The notes under the pieces were generated by a model. That model was not told the origin of the DNA, made no database searches, and saw only the letters and a program-made list of their open reading frames with translations. This document shows, piece by piece, positions 1-8,310 of a DNA stretch of 64,000 nt; within the stretch, counting starts at the first letter, position 1, and each line of letters starts with the position of its first letter. Both the position numbers and the translations under genes were made by a program. This DNA is from Halalkalibacter akibai JCM 9157 (GTDB lineage Bacteria; Bacillota; Bacilli; Bacillales; Bacillaceae_D): positions 1-64,000 of the forward strand of contig NZ_BAUV01000022.1 of assembly GCF_000513135.1 (NCBI RefSeq), in the 5' to 3' direction.

Positions 1-1
1 A

Positions 2-2581
2 GCCAATTCCACGTATATTCCTGATTTGTTCCGAACAAAAAAACTTTATCTTGAGGCAATAAAGCAAAACGGCAAAGCCCTTGAATATGTGCCCGATAAG
101 TATAAGTCGGAAAGATTTTGTAGATTAGCTATTATGCAAAATGGTTTAGCACTCGAATTTGTTCCGAAAAATATTCTGTCAAAAGAATTATTCTTGCTAG
201 CAGTTGAGCAAGACGGATTGGCCTTGGAATATGTCCCATATAAAAACAGAAGCAAAGAAATATGTAATGCTGCTCTTAATAATGATGTATTGGCATTAGA
301 GTATGTACCTAACAGATATAAAAAGACGGAGTTGTGCAAAGTGGCAATCAACTCGAGTTGGGAAGCTTTTCTTTTTGTGCCTGAGAGTATGTATACTTTA
401 AATAATTGCCTCGAGTTATTTGAAAGGGTATTAAGGGAATGTGACGATCCTTCTGTGATGTCGTATAGTGACCGCTCTTGTGTTAGAGAGATAGCAAAAC
501 GCTTGCCAGATAGTATAAACAATGATATTCAAATTATCAATTTGGCAAGACAATTACGGGTAAGGGAATTTAAGAGAAAATACTTCGATAGTGAAACACA
601 TAGATTTATAACAATAGAAAGAATCAGTTATAGAGAAGAGGATGAAGTAAGAGAATTTGATTTATTTGTTGACTTTTATAAATATATAGATGGGGATTTG
701 AGAAATGCAAATCTGCATGATTATGATTTTAAAGAGGTGAGTCTGGCCAATTTTAATATTGAAGGTGCCTATATTAGTAGCGCTGTATTAATCGAACAGC
801 ACTTATATGACGATTCTTTTTACGATGAAAACATCAAAGATTTCGAACGCAACACGGAACTTATGATTTCTAAAGAAAATGAGGTAGTAGAATCTATCTC
901 TGTTCTTCATGATATCGGTTTGGTTTCAAATGAATCACTAAATGACAATTCTCACAAGATATATTATATCAGCGATATCCATCTAAATCATAAGCTTCTA
1001 AAAGCATTCCCAATAAGTGCAACTGAATTGGAAGTTAAGATGTATATCAGACAGTTAGTAAAAAAAATGGTCGATACTGCTACAGATCATTCTTATGAGG
1101 ACTACTTATTAATAGCTGGCGATATATCTTTTAACTTTGAAATATCAACATTGTTTTATACAGAATTAGTCAAGTATCTGAAGTCAAAGCGTTGGAATCC
1201 TCTTCAAATAGTAGTAGTGCTTGGGAATCACGAATTATGGGATTTCAATAGACACGGGAGCACACATGCCAATTTGCTTACATTGGATGAAATTATTCAG
1301 CAATTCCGGGATTTGTTTTCAAGTCTAGGCATATGCTTTTTGCAAAATGATTTGTTGCTTTCAAACGGAGAGATTATTTCAAAACAACAATTGGAATCAA
1401 TTGATCAGTACGAGTTAAAGCAAATGTGTTTGAAAAGTGCTTTTGTAATACTGGGTGGATTAGGGTTTACCGGATTAAGTTCACAATTTAACGCTACGCA
1501 TGGAATTTATCGGCAAACCATTATGTCTTTAGATGAGGACATTAAACAGTCAAACCAATTTAACTTTATTTACAATAAAGTTAATGGTGTTTTAGGCAAA
1601 GATAAAGTTATTATTTTAACTCATACTCCAAAAGAAGACTGGTCGAATGAAGATTACAATCGTAACTGGATATATGTGAATGGACATACTCATCGAAATG
1701 ATTACTGTTGTGATGAGGAAAAGACTTTTTATTCGGACAATCAAATTGGTTATTATTCTAAAAGTATAGGTTTAAAGCATTTTAAACTATCAAGAGTGTA
1801 TGATATTTTTAAGTATTATCCTAACGGAGTTTATTCTATTTCGAGAGAGCAATATTTGGACTTTAACAGGGGTCTTGAGATTAAAGTAATTTTTAATAGA
1901 ACAGGAACTATACATATGCTTAAAAACAATAATGTATATTGTTTTATACTTGAAGACCAGAATAAAGGCAAAATACATTTGTTAAATGGTGGGAGAATTA
2001 ATAACTTAGAACATAACGACATCAATTATTACTTTGAGAGAATGGCGTATTATTCAGATGCCATCAGAGTGTTATTTAGCGATTACAATCAAGCATTAAA
2101 ATCTATAGCTGATAGTATTAAAAAAATTGGCGGTGTTGGGACAATCCACGGCTGTATTGTTGATATAGATTTCTTTAATCACATTTATGTGAATCCGGAT
2201 GACGGAACCGTAACCCCGTATTATGCCTTGTCGATGGTAGATAAGTATATCTATCCAAATGTCAAATCGCTTTTGTTAGCTCAAAGAAAAGATTTATATG
2301 ATAATTATATGAAACTTTTAGACGGAGAGAGCGAGGGCGACAAGCTGTTGAGAGGTGAAATAAAAGCAGGAAGCATTGAAATATCAAGATTTGTTCCAGA
2401 TACTTATATGTATAGACCATCAAGAATAATGAAGTCATTACAGTACCTCACAGAAGTTAATGTTATAAGGATATGGAATGATCGTATTTTCGAATCTCAA
2501 GTTCAAAGAAAAAGTAAAGCAAAAGATTTGTGTGATAATAACGACGATACTTTGTTGCTGTCCGCTAAACAACAGGAGTAA
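2..2581 (+). CDS. Calcineurin-like metallophosphoesterase with DUF4116-type repeats (5' partial)
   Basis: The reading frame is open to the left edge, so the true start is probably outside the window; the first in-frame start codon is a TTG at 26. The N-terminal third has four or five repeats of about 22 residues (pattern LALEYVP after an AI-x-Q/N-x-G stretch), the DUF4116-type repeat. After a charged linker comes a metallophosphoesterase domain with all five metal-binding blocks in order: SDIH near base 970, AGDIS near 1120, GNHE near 1225, THTP near 1620 and GHTH near 1683. A C-terminal region of about 250 residues is unassigned. The family cleaves phosphodiesters or phosphomonoesters with two metal ions; the substrate here is unknown. 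It stands alone in an accessory region and may be a defence or mobile-element gene, which is inference. Confidence 0.75.
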   Translation, partial: ANSTYIPDLFRTKKLYLEAIKQNGKALEYVPDKYKSERFCRLAIMQNGLALEFVPKNILSKELFLLAVEQDGLALEYVPYKNRSKEICNAALNNDVLALEYVPNRYKKTELCKVAINSSWEAFLFVPESMYTLNNCLELFERVLRECDDPSVMSYSDRSCVREIAKRLPDSINNDIQIINLARQLRVREFKRKYFDSETHRFITIERISYREEDEVREFDLFVDFYKYIDGDLRNANLHDYDFKEVSLANFNIEGAYISSAVLIEQHLYDDSFYDENIKDFERNTELMISKENEVVESISVLHDIGLVSNESLNDNSHKIYYISDIHLNHKLLKAFPISATELEVKMYIRQLVKKMVDTATDHSYEDYLLIAGDISFNFEISTLFYTELVKYLKSKRWNPLQIVVVLGNHELWDFNRHGSTHANLLTLDEIIQQFRDLFSSLGICFLQNDLLLSNGEIISKQQLESIDQYELKQMCLKSAFVILGGLGFTGLSSQFNATHGIYRQTIMSLDEDIKQSNQFNFIYNKVNGVLGKDKVIILTHTPKEDWSNEDYNRNWIYVNGHTHRNDYCCDEEKTFYSDNQIGYYSKSIGLKHFKLSRVYDIFKYYPNGVYSISREQYLDFNRGLEIKVIFNRTGTIHMLKNNNVYCFILEDQNKGKIHLLNGGRINNLEHNDINYYFERMAYYSDAIRVLFSDYNQALKSIADSIKKIGGVGTIHGCIVDIDFFNHIYVNPDDGTVTPYYALSMVDKYIYPNVKSLLLAQRKDLYDNYMKLLDGESEGDKLLRGEIKAGSIEISRFVPDTYMYRPSRIMKSLQYLTEVNVIRIWNDRIFESQVQRKSKAKDLCDNNDDTLLLSAKQQE

Positions 2582-2755
2582 CAATTAACGCCGCTTTTTG
2601 ATACAAGAACAACCATATTTTCAATCTTTGCGGAATCATTATATACAGTTGCTTTTTATATTATTCACCGTATTCAAGATATGGAGAATGACTTGGGTAT
2701 CCTGGAAAGAAACACCCTTAACGTTAAGTGGGGAAGTGTACTTCTTCAAGATTAA
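2582..2755 (+). pseudogene. In-frame open stretch after the phosphoesterase stop codon
   Basis: Directly after the TAA of the phosphoesterase, the same frame stays open for 57 codons to a second TAA. The conceptual peptide is rich in hydrophobic and charged residues and ends with a protein-like stretch (MENDLGILERNTLN then VKWGSVLLQD). It has no start codon or ribosome binding site of its own. It may be the detached C-terminus of the upstream gene, the end of a decayed gene, or chance. Confidence 0.25.
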
Positions 2756-2790
2756 GCTGTCAAGGAAAGTAAGCGTAACGCGGAAGTGAT

Positions 2791-2827
2791 GATAGATCCT
2801 TGGTTGGACAAGGATCTATCATTTTTG
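2791..2827 (+). terminator. Rho-independent terminator
   Basis: A perfect 12-bp stem (GATAGATCCTTG with CAAGGATCTATC) is followed by ATTTTTG. It ends the phosphoesterase transcript. Confidence 0.8.
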
Positions 2828-3163
2828 TTTGGATCTATTGCTGAGGAGTACACCGATACATATTGAAAAATTACAGAGACGATTACGTTTATAAGTGAGC
2901 GTCTCTGCTGCGCAGTAAACTCATACTGTGCAGTACACTTAATATTGGTTGTTAATTAATTCCCTTATAAAATAATTTTCTCTGTAAAAAATTTAAGCTG
3001 AGATCATCTGGTTTATTTTCATTAACAAGTGTTTACTTAATTAGTATCGAAAAAGTGAAAATGAAATGAAACTAACTATCTTGAAGTGAAAAGTGTGATA
3101 GAATGCCATTAAAAGATATTTCACTAGTTTGGATATTGCAAATTCAATATACGGAGGAAATTG
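2828..3163. other. Intergenic region before the PIN gene
   Basis: AT-rich, with no convincing gene. It contains the short motif CTGCGCAGTA near 2908, which occurs again near 5780. A ribosome binding site (GGAGG) lies at 3153-3157. I see no clear promoter. Confidence 0.4.
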
Positions 3164-4246
3164 ATGAACTTTTTTCTGGATTCAACGGTGTTCCAAAAAG
3201 GAAAAGATGTATTTTTTAATAATTGGCTTAGTCAGGAATTTCTAAATATTTGTAAGCAACAAAATTTTTCAATATATATATCCTCTGTGGTTATTGAGGA
3301 GATTCGGAGGCAATTTAGTATATTTATTAATAATCAAATAGGAAATATTAATTCAGGAATCGGTGCTATTAATACAATTCCTCAACTTCACAACATTCAT
3401 TTACATCTTCCACAGCATGAAGAAGTTATGCGCTCCTTTGATACTTATTTTGAAAGATTACAAGATGAGGGGATATTAAAAGTTGTTCAATATTCAAATG
3501 ATTTTCTTCCTGAGTTAATACATAAATCAATTCATCGAATTAAACCTTTTACAGAATCAAAACAAGAGTTTCGTGATGCTGTTATTTGGTTTTCATATGC
3601 AAAATTAGCTGAAGAACAGCAATTACAAAATTGCTTTTTGATAAGCGGTAATACTACGGACTACCTTAATAAGCATGGGCAACTTCACGAAGAATTAGCC
3701 AAAAAATCAAATCGATTCACTTTTTTTAGAGATGTGTATTCATTACTAAACTCCTCCTTAATGGAGCCATTTAAAGAAACCAATGCTTTACTTGAATCAC
3801 TCAAGGAGAAAGAATGGGACAATGTAACAATCTTAAATTTCTTAAAAGAAGATACGTCCAAAAGCTATATAAAAAAGCGTTTAACTGATGATATAGATGG
3901 TCCCTTAAGAGTAGAATTATGGAGTAGTGTGTACTATTCGCAAAGGAAAATATTAAATCTAGACCTTGTGAATTTATCTAGAGTTTCAGTCCGCGGTCTT
4001 AACTTTATTAACGATAATTTTATTGTAAGTGGTAATTTCGAAGTGAAGATTCGATTTGTGTCCGAATTAGAATCTGAAACTCCTGATTTAAGGGACACTC
4101 AAGTTGGCCATGAAGAATTGATGATATTTTTTGATGCAGTTTATTATCCAGATTCCAACACGTTTTCAAATCTTGAAATTAGTAGTTATGAAGATGCCCA
4201 TGAGTATTGGATGGGCGTGCATCGTGTTCAGCAGGATAGCTTTTAA
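3164..4246 (+). CDS. PIN-domain protein (DUF4935-like), putative ribonuclease
   Basis: A 360-residue protein. The ATG at 3164 follows GGAGG by 6 bases; a TTG just before it is less likely. The N-terminal 165 residues fit a PIN-like nuclease domain: Asp6 in FFLDST, the Glu45-Glu46 pair in VIEEIRR, Asp138 in EFRDAVIW, and Asn163/Asp166 in SGNTTDY are placed like the acidic residues that bind Mg2+ in PIN nucleases. The C-terminal half has no recognised domain. PIN proteins of this type are single-strand ribonucleases, often toxins or defence effectors. No antitoxin-like gene adjoins it, so this is not a classic VapBC pair. Family assignment is moderately sure; the role is unknown. Confidence 0.65.
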   Translation: MNFFLDSTVFQKGKDVFFNNWLSQEFLNICKQQNFSIYISSVVIEEIRRQFSIFINNQIGNINSGIGAINTIPQLHNIHLHLPQHEEVMRSFDTYFERLQDEGILKVVQYSNDFLPELIHKSIHRIKPFTESKQEFRDAVIWFSYAKLAEEQQLQNCFLISGNTTDYLNKHGQLHEELAKKSNRFTFFRDVYSLLNSSLMEPFKETNALLESLKEKEWDNVTILNFLKEDTSKSYIKKRLTDDIDGPLRVELWSSVYYSQRKILNLDLVNLSRVSVRGLNFINDNFIVSGNFEVKIRFVSELESETPDLRDTQVGHEELMIFFDAVYYPDSNTFSNLEISSYEDAHEYWMGVHRVQQDSF

Positions 4247-4288
4247 CATAATTGAGGGTTTCTTTAATGTGTAATTAATGGTGAACGA

Positions 4289-4780
4289 GTGTGACCGAGC
4301 TAGGTCATAGCATATAGCTGGTGGTATTCCCTCCGAGTAAGAACTAGACATTACGCTCGTACCGAGTCTTGGTGGCTAAAGGTAACTTTAGTCGCTAAGC
4401 GTAGACAGTGATGGTAGTGAGTCGAAAGCCAAATTATTAAAGGGATTGAACTTCTAAGGGTAGTCATTCAAGAGGGATGAGGCTTTTCGTTCAGCAGGCA
4501 AGCTACATTTTCCGTCATTAGGGCGAGAAAGATAAAATCTGGATTCAGAGACCTTTGCATTGTTTACACATTGATATGATACGACAACTTGTGGAGATAC
4601 TAATGATTTCGTCTAGACACATTTACTACGCCCAGAGGTAAATATAATGAAATTAAAAATTTAAGGAAAGCAGACATGTGAATGGTACAAGGAGAAGCCT
4701 TTGTACGTGAATAGCGCAAGGACGGTTCTGTGAAGGGGAACACAATCTAATGAAAGGAAGAAAGGTTCTCTTCTACTTAG
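4289..4780 (+). other. Group II intron, apparently without an ORF
   Basis: The segment begins with GTGTG, matching the group II 5' consensus GUGYG, and has the dense pattern of short complementary blocks typical of intron domain I. Bases 4696-4729 form a 34-nt domain V-like segment that starts AGC and ends in GGUUCU, though its helix pairs imperfectly. A domain VI-like hairpin follows (GGGGAAC near 4735 with GTTCTC near 4765) and ends in TCTACTT. There is no reverse transcriptase or maturase gene, so mobility or splicing would need a protein supplied in trans. The exact 3' end is uncertain by about 10 bases. Confidence 0.6.
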
Positions 4781-4879
4781 CTACTTGCATAAGGTATCCT
4801 ACGATTTTCTTATTAAACTAAACGGTTTAAATTTTTTCGAGAAGAAACTGCTATTACTAGAGTAAAAGGAGAAAAAGAA

Positions 4880-5714
4880 ATGAATGCTTTAAATTTAAAC
4901 TACATCGACATCTTACCAACACTAAATATTGCTGCTTTAAAGAGCTATTACATTTGGGATGCTGAAAAATTCCCGCCTAATTCGGGAGTATATATAATGT
5001 ATGGAAAAAATGATGAACCTTTATATGTAGGTGAAGCTCAGTCTATACAAGAAAGAATAGCTGAACATGTAGAAGAAGGAGAAAAGGGAAGATATAAGAA
5101 TGTAAAAGAATCAAGGAAACGTAATATCGAAAGGCAAAAAAAAGGTGAAGAAATAATACCTGATGAAAATCAAGCATGGTATAAACGCTATTTTTATAAA
5201 GTTAAGTTTATTGAATGTGAACCAGTAGAAAAAAATGCTTGAGATTTATTTAATCAATAGCTTAGATTCACCATTTAATAAGAAAGACAATATGTTCTAT
5301 AGAAAAGGATACTCGGTTGAGTATGAAACAGAACATTTAGAAAATCTAATGTACTCAGTAGAAGAAGAGGATGTACTTAATCCAGCGGAAGAATTAGCAA
5401 AATTTATTAAATCACCTACAGAGGAAGTTATACTTTTCTATTTCTATAATAACTTAGCAAATTCAACTAAAGCGATTATCGGAGAACCAATGATTTATGG
5501 GGAATTCAAGGGAAGTAAACTTGAACGCACATTAGAAACAATTCTAAAAAAATGGGCGGGAACAAACTATGAAATACATAAAAGCTATTTTGCTAAGTAT
5601 CTTCATGATGGTCCAGATTCTTATGACGATTTAGATAATGTCTTTATAATTTCGACGCAGCATGATGAAAAATTTGATGAGTTAATAGAAGTTATTAATA
5701 GTTTACATATTTAG
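4880..5714 (+). pseudogene. GIY-YIG nuclease-family gene split by a +1 frameshift in A7
   Basis: Two open frames (4880-5242 and 5235-5714) read as one protein of about 277 residues if one A is removed from the run of seven at 5229-5235. The joined sequence then passes smoothly through VEKMLEIYLIN. The first part holds a GIY-YIG domain: GVY at residues 36-38, YVG at 49-51, then Arg59 and His63. The second part continues the fold and adds an acidic C-terminal region. The start is supported by AAAGGAG 8 bases upstream. GIY-YIG domains cut DNA in homing, repair or restriction; this architecture is not one whose role I know. The break may be a real mutation, slippage in A7, or a sequencing error. 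Confidence 0.6.
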
Positions 5715-5831
5715 ATTTGATTAGCTTAAAATGCATACTTTTCTTGAATAGGAAATGGATTTATAACTGGATCTTTGGCTGCGCAGTACAAGGAAACTGT
5801 TCAATTGATATTAATATAAAGACGAGACTAA

Positions 5832-5990
5832 ATCTATAATAAAGAACTCTTTAATCAAATCATTCAGGACTTAAATGCTAGAGGCTTAATATCATTAGAC
5901 TGTTTGCAATTAGTTATATCTGAAAAAGATGAGAAGAAAACTTTTTTAACAAATTTCGGTAGAGAGTTTGTTGATTTTATAAGTGAATAA
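5832..5990 (+). pseudogene. C-terminal remnant of a paralogue of the gene at 6377
   Basis: The frame reads YNKELFNQIIQDLNARGLIS and ends TNFGREFVDFISE before a stop. The intact protein downstream has FYKQVTRDLYDRGLMN and ends TTNFGKEFISYITLR. The fragment has no start codon and is closed upstream by a stop, so it is the tail of a second, mostly deleted copy. Confidence 0.6.
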
Positions 5991-6022
5991 AATGTCAGAT
6001 ATATATAGATGAGGCGAAATAA

Positions 6023-6154
6023 ATGTATATAACTATATTAGTTGTTTTAATTCGGATAACTGTATTCTATATATCACCTAAATTATCAGTAATAGAGCTT
6101 AGCTTCAGAGAAAATTGTATTGGTGGGAGAAAGTGTTGTTTTATCCGTTTGTAG
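6023..6154 (+). CDS. Small hydrophobic ORF (43 aa), doubtful
   Basis: ATG at 6023 follows GAGGCG by about 6 bases. The first 18 residues are strongly hydrophobic (MYITILVVLIRITVFYIS), one possible membrane span, followed by a basic, cysteine-containing tail. It lies in a decayed region with two more overlapping hydrophobic ORFs. Confidence 0.25.
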   Translation: MYITILVVLIRITVFYISPKLSVIELSFRENCIGGRKCCFIRL

Positions 6155-6246
6155 TAATTTTATGGATTGGAATATGGATATTAGGAGCAATGGCAGCAAA
6201 TAGCTTAAGACCTATTACAGGTGACAACATATTATGTTTACCTTAA
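6136..6246 (+). CDS. Small hydrophobic ORF (36 aa), doubtful
   Basis: A TTG start at 6136 (or GTG at 6133) follows GGGAG. The peptide has one membrane-spanning stretch (FVVILWIGIWILGAM) and overlaps the ORFs on both sides. It could be a small membrane protein or part of a decayed gene. Confidence 0.3.
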   Translation: MFYPFVVILWIGIWILGAMAANSLRPITGDNILCLP

Positions 6247-6341
6247 TAATATTTATTGTTGTATTTATATTTTTATTTATCAAAATAACTTCATTAATGA
6301 GCGATCAAGCTATAGAAAAAGCAAAGAAGGAATGGGTATAG
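6234..6341 (+). CDS. Small membrane peptide ORF (35 aa), doubtful
   Basis: ATG at 6234 with AGGTGA about 10 bases upstream. The N-terminal 20 residues form a single hydrophobic helix, followed by a short charged tail ending KAKKEWV. It lies just upstream of the 215-residue gene at 6377 and could be translated with it. No family recognised. Confidence 0.35.
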   Translation: MFTLIIFIVVFIFLFIKITSLMSDQAIEKAKKEWV

Positions 6342-6376
6342 ATAATTAAAATAATCACTTTAAAGGAGGACAAATC

Positions 6377-7024
6377 ATGGATAAAGAAAAAGCAACACAA
6401 ATAACACATGCAGCTATAAGAGGTACATTAGGCGCAGTATCAGGTGGAATTCTTGCTGAAGTTTTCAACTTAGTTATCGCAGATCCAGCCTCAAAAAGAA
6501 GAGATAATGCATTATCTGAAATAACTGAAAGAATTTTAAATTTAGAGAAAAAAGATATGAATCTAGATGAATTAGCTGAAAATGATGAATTTATATCAGT
6601 TGTAATGAAGGCATACAATATTTATCTTAGGACTCATCAGAAAGAAAAGCGACTAGCACTATTAAATGCAGTTGAAAATACACCTATTTTAGACATAGAT
6701 GAAAGTATTAAGCAAATGTATCTAAATTATATTGACGAGTTTAATGAATGGCATTTGGAGATTCTACACCTTTTAGATAATCCAACAAAGTACCTAAGAG
6801 AAGATCAATTTCCTTATATGGGTGGGTTAGAACAAATTCTAGTTATTGCTTTCCCAGAATTAAAAGATAAAGCAGAGTTTTATAAACAAGTGACAAGAGA
6901 TTTATATGATAGAGGCTTAATGAATACGGATGGACTTGGAGGAACAATGACAGGGCAAGGTTTAAAAGCAAGTAGAACTACAAATTTCGGTAAAGAATTT
7001 ATAAGCTATATAACATTAAGATAA
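6377..7024 (+). CDS. Hypothetical protein with a glycine-rich N-terminus
   Basis: A 215-residue protein with a good ribosome binding site (AAAGGAGG). The first 35 residues contain a short glycine-rich hydrophobic stretch (GTLGAVSGGILAEVFNLVI) that might be a membrane hairpin. The rest is mainly helical and charged, with the stretch YLRTHQKEKRLALLNAVENT, which I know as recurring in uncharacterised bacterial proteins of accessory regions. Function is unknown. A truncated paralogue lies upstream at 5832-5990, so the locus once held at least two copies, as seen for effector or immunity families; that reading is speculation. Confidence 0.6.
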   Translation: MDKEKATQITHAAIRGTLGAVSGGILAEVFNLVIADPASKRRDNALSEITERILNLEKKDMNLDELAENDEFISVVMKAYNIYLRTHQKEKRLALLNAVENTPILDIDESIKQMYLNYIDEFNEWHLEILHLLDNPTKYLREDQFPYMGGLEQILVIAFPELKDKAEFYKQVTRDLYDRGLMNTDGLGGTMTGQGLKASRTTNFGKEFISYITLR

Positions 7025-7040
7025 AGCATCGCTTTATCTT
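7018..7040 (+). terminator. Hairpin overlapping the stop codon of the 6377 gene
   Basis: AAGATAAAG and CTTTATCTT form a perfect 9-bp stem with a 5-base loop spanning the stop codon. There is no T-run after it, so termination would be weak or the hairpin may act otherwise. Confidence 0.4.
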
Positions 7041-7142
7041 AATAACCTTCTAGGGAGATCTAATCAATCTCTATGTCTATAGTTCATTTCAAATGGAGAT
7101 CACAGTAGGGTACACTGTGATCTGCCTAGAGGGTTATTAGAT
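7036..7142. repeat. Nested inverted repeat, possible branched RNA structure
   Basis: An imperfect 18-bp outer stem (ATCTTAATAACCTTCTAGG at 7036-7054 with CCTAGAGGGTTATTAGAT at 7125-7142) encloses a perfect 9-bp hairpin (GATCACAGT at 7098 with ACTGTGATC at 7114) and a weaker one near 7055-7072. No ORF uses this stretch. Confidence 0.5.
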
Positions 7143-7165
7143 AAAAGAAATGATTTAAAGAGGAT

Positions 7166-7399
7166 GTGTGTATTTTGGCGAATAGCGTTCATGTTAGACA
7201 CAATGGTAAAGGTGTAATACTTAGAAACAGATATAATGGAGAAATGTTTTTTGATGACAAAGTATTAGCAATATGCACAAAGACGGATAAAGGCACATTT
7301 ATATGTAGACACTTGGAGTTTGGCTTTGTGGTGGAAGACAAGAGGAAAGGTGACTGCCTAAAAAGACTATTTAATTATGTTGAAGACAATCTCAGATAA
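7166..7399 (+). CDS. Small hypothetical protein (about 75 aa)
   Basis: The frame opens with GTG at 7166, too close to the AGAGG at 7157; a TTG at 7175 gives better spacing and a 74-residue product. The sequence is hydrophilic with a beta-rich look (alternating V, I, F) and ends in an amphipathic helix. No family recognised. It lies between the nested inverted repeat and the decayed permeases. Confidence 0.4.
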   Translation: MCILANSVHVRHNGKGVILRNRYNGEMFFDDKVLAICTKTDKGTFICRHLEFGFVVEDKRKGDCLKRLFNYVEDNLR

Positions 7400-7547
7400 A
7401 TAAGGTTTTTAGATAGAAGCAAAGGAGGGGGACAATATTAAGAAAACTAATATATTGACTTCTTATTGAACTTGTAAAAAGAGCTTTAAATGTGTAAATA
7501 CCTCGAAGGAAGGGTGTATGTAACGAATAGGCATGTATTTGCATTAA

Positions 7548-7766
7548 GTAGTGATCATATAAAGAGGCATCAAGAACATGTTAACTATCATATCAATAGC
7601 GATATACATAAAAGAATTGTCTTTAGGGGCATTGCTTTTAGTTTTTTCGGATATTGGGGCACGAATGATTAATCCACCATTTGAAACTCCAGTTGGTGCC
7701 ATTACAGCGCTGGTTGGTGTACCGTTTTTCCTCTACCTCGCACGTAGTGAAAGGAGAGGATTGTAA
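7548..7766 (+). pseudogene. 3' remnant of a FecCD-family siderophore permease
   Basis: The last 62 codons (from 7578) encode the end of a FecCD-type iron-siderophore ABC permease: GALLLVFSDIGARM, then PPFETPVGAITALVGVPFFL, then a short basic tail. This closely matches the last two membrane segments of the family (pattern IPVG-x-ITA-x-IG-x-PFF). A trace of the preceding loop (SDHIKRH) can be read in another frame near 7550. The first 80 percent is missing. It is followed at once by a second remnant, as in operons with two permease subunits. Confidence 0.8.
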
Positions 7767-8200
7767 TGGTATTAGTGAAAAAGACAAACAAAGATTACAA
7801 TGGGAATCCTATTTGTACTTATTCTTTTAGCTTTTTTATAAGCTTTAATATGGCGTTTATCCGTATTGTTTCACTTGATGTTATTAAAAAGATTGTTGGA
7901 GCTGGAACGGAAAAAGATCAACTTGTTCTTTTTGATTTCCTTTGCCAAGAATGGTGATTGCTTTATTGATAGGAGCGGGTCTAGCTGTTGTATTATTTAT
8001 TTTCTTCTTTCAAGGGTCGACACCCTCTCACTTAGTACCCTCTCACTTAGTACCCTTTCAATTTTTGTTATGGCATTAGCTACTTTTCTTATTTATACGT
8101 TAGCTTAGAAAAAAGGGGTTACTCCTGAGTTGGGATAGGGATTAATGCTGCATTTGGGGCGGCTTTGATCAGCATTCTGATATATCCTCATCTGAAGTAA
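7766..8200 (+). pseudogene. Second FecCD-family permease, frameshifted and internally deleted
   Basis: Blocks of a FecCD permease can be read in changing frames: an early helix (FFISFNMAFIRI then VSLDVIKK), GAGTEKDQLVLFDF, MVIALLIGAGLAVV, FIFFFQGS, LATFLIYTLA, KKGVTP, and finally GIGINAAFGAALISI near 8140. In intact homologues these follow in the same order but with a longer span after GAGLAV, so this copy has lost a segment and carries frameshifts. The short tandem repeat at 8029-8061 lies in the damaged part. Confidence 0.8.
8029..8061 (+). repeat. Short direct repeat inside the decayed permease
   Basis: The 15-base unit ACCCTCTCACTTAGT occurs twice in tandem, followed by a partial third copy (ACCCTTTCA). 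It looks like a slippage product in non-functional DNA. Confidence 0.6.
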
Positions 8201-8310
8201 TGTCCTTTCACTTCATTGAATAACATCGCTTTCTTAAGATAATTTGTTACAAAATATCAACTATTTTTTGTCTTATTGATGACTGATGAGGTAAGTCCTT
8301 TTTTATTTTA

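Noticed and set aside
46-522. Minus-strand ORF of 158 codons opposite the phosphoesterase repeats
   Set aside because: It mirrors the repeats of the gene on the other strand and has no ribosome binding site or protein-like composition.
3164-4246. VapC toxin of a toxin-antitoxin pair
   Set aside because: The protein is far longer than VapC, and no small antitoxin-like gene adjoins it.
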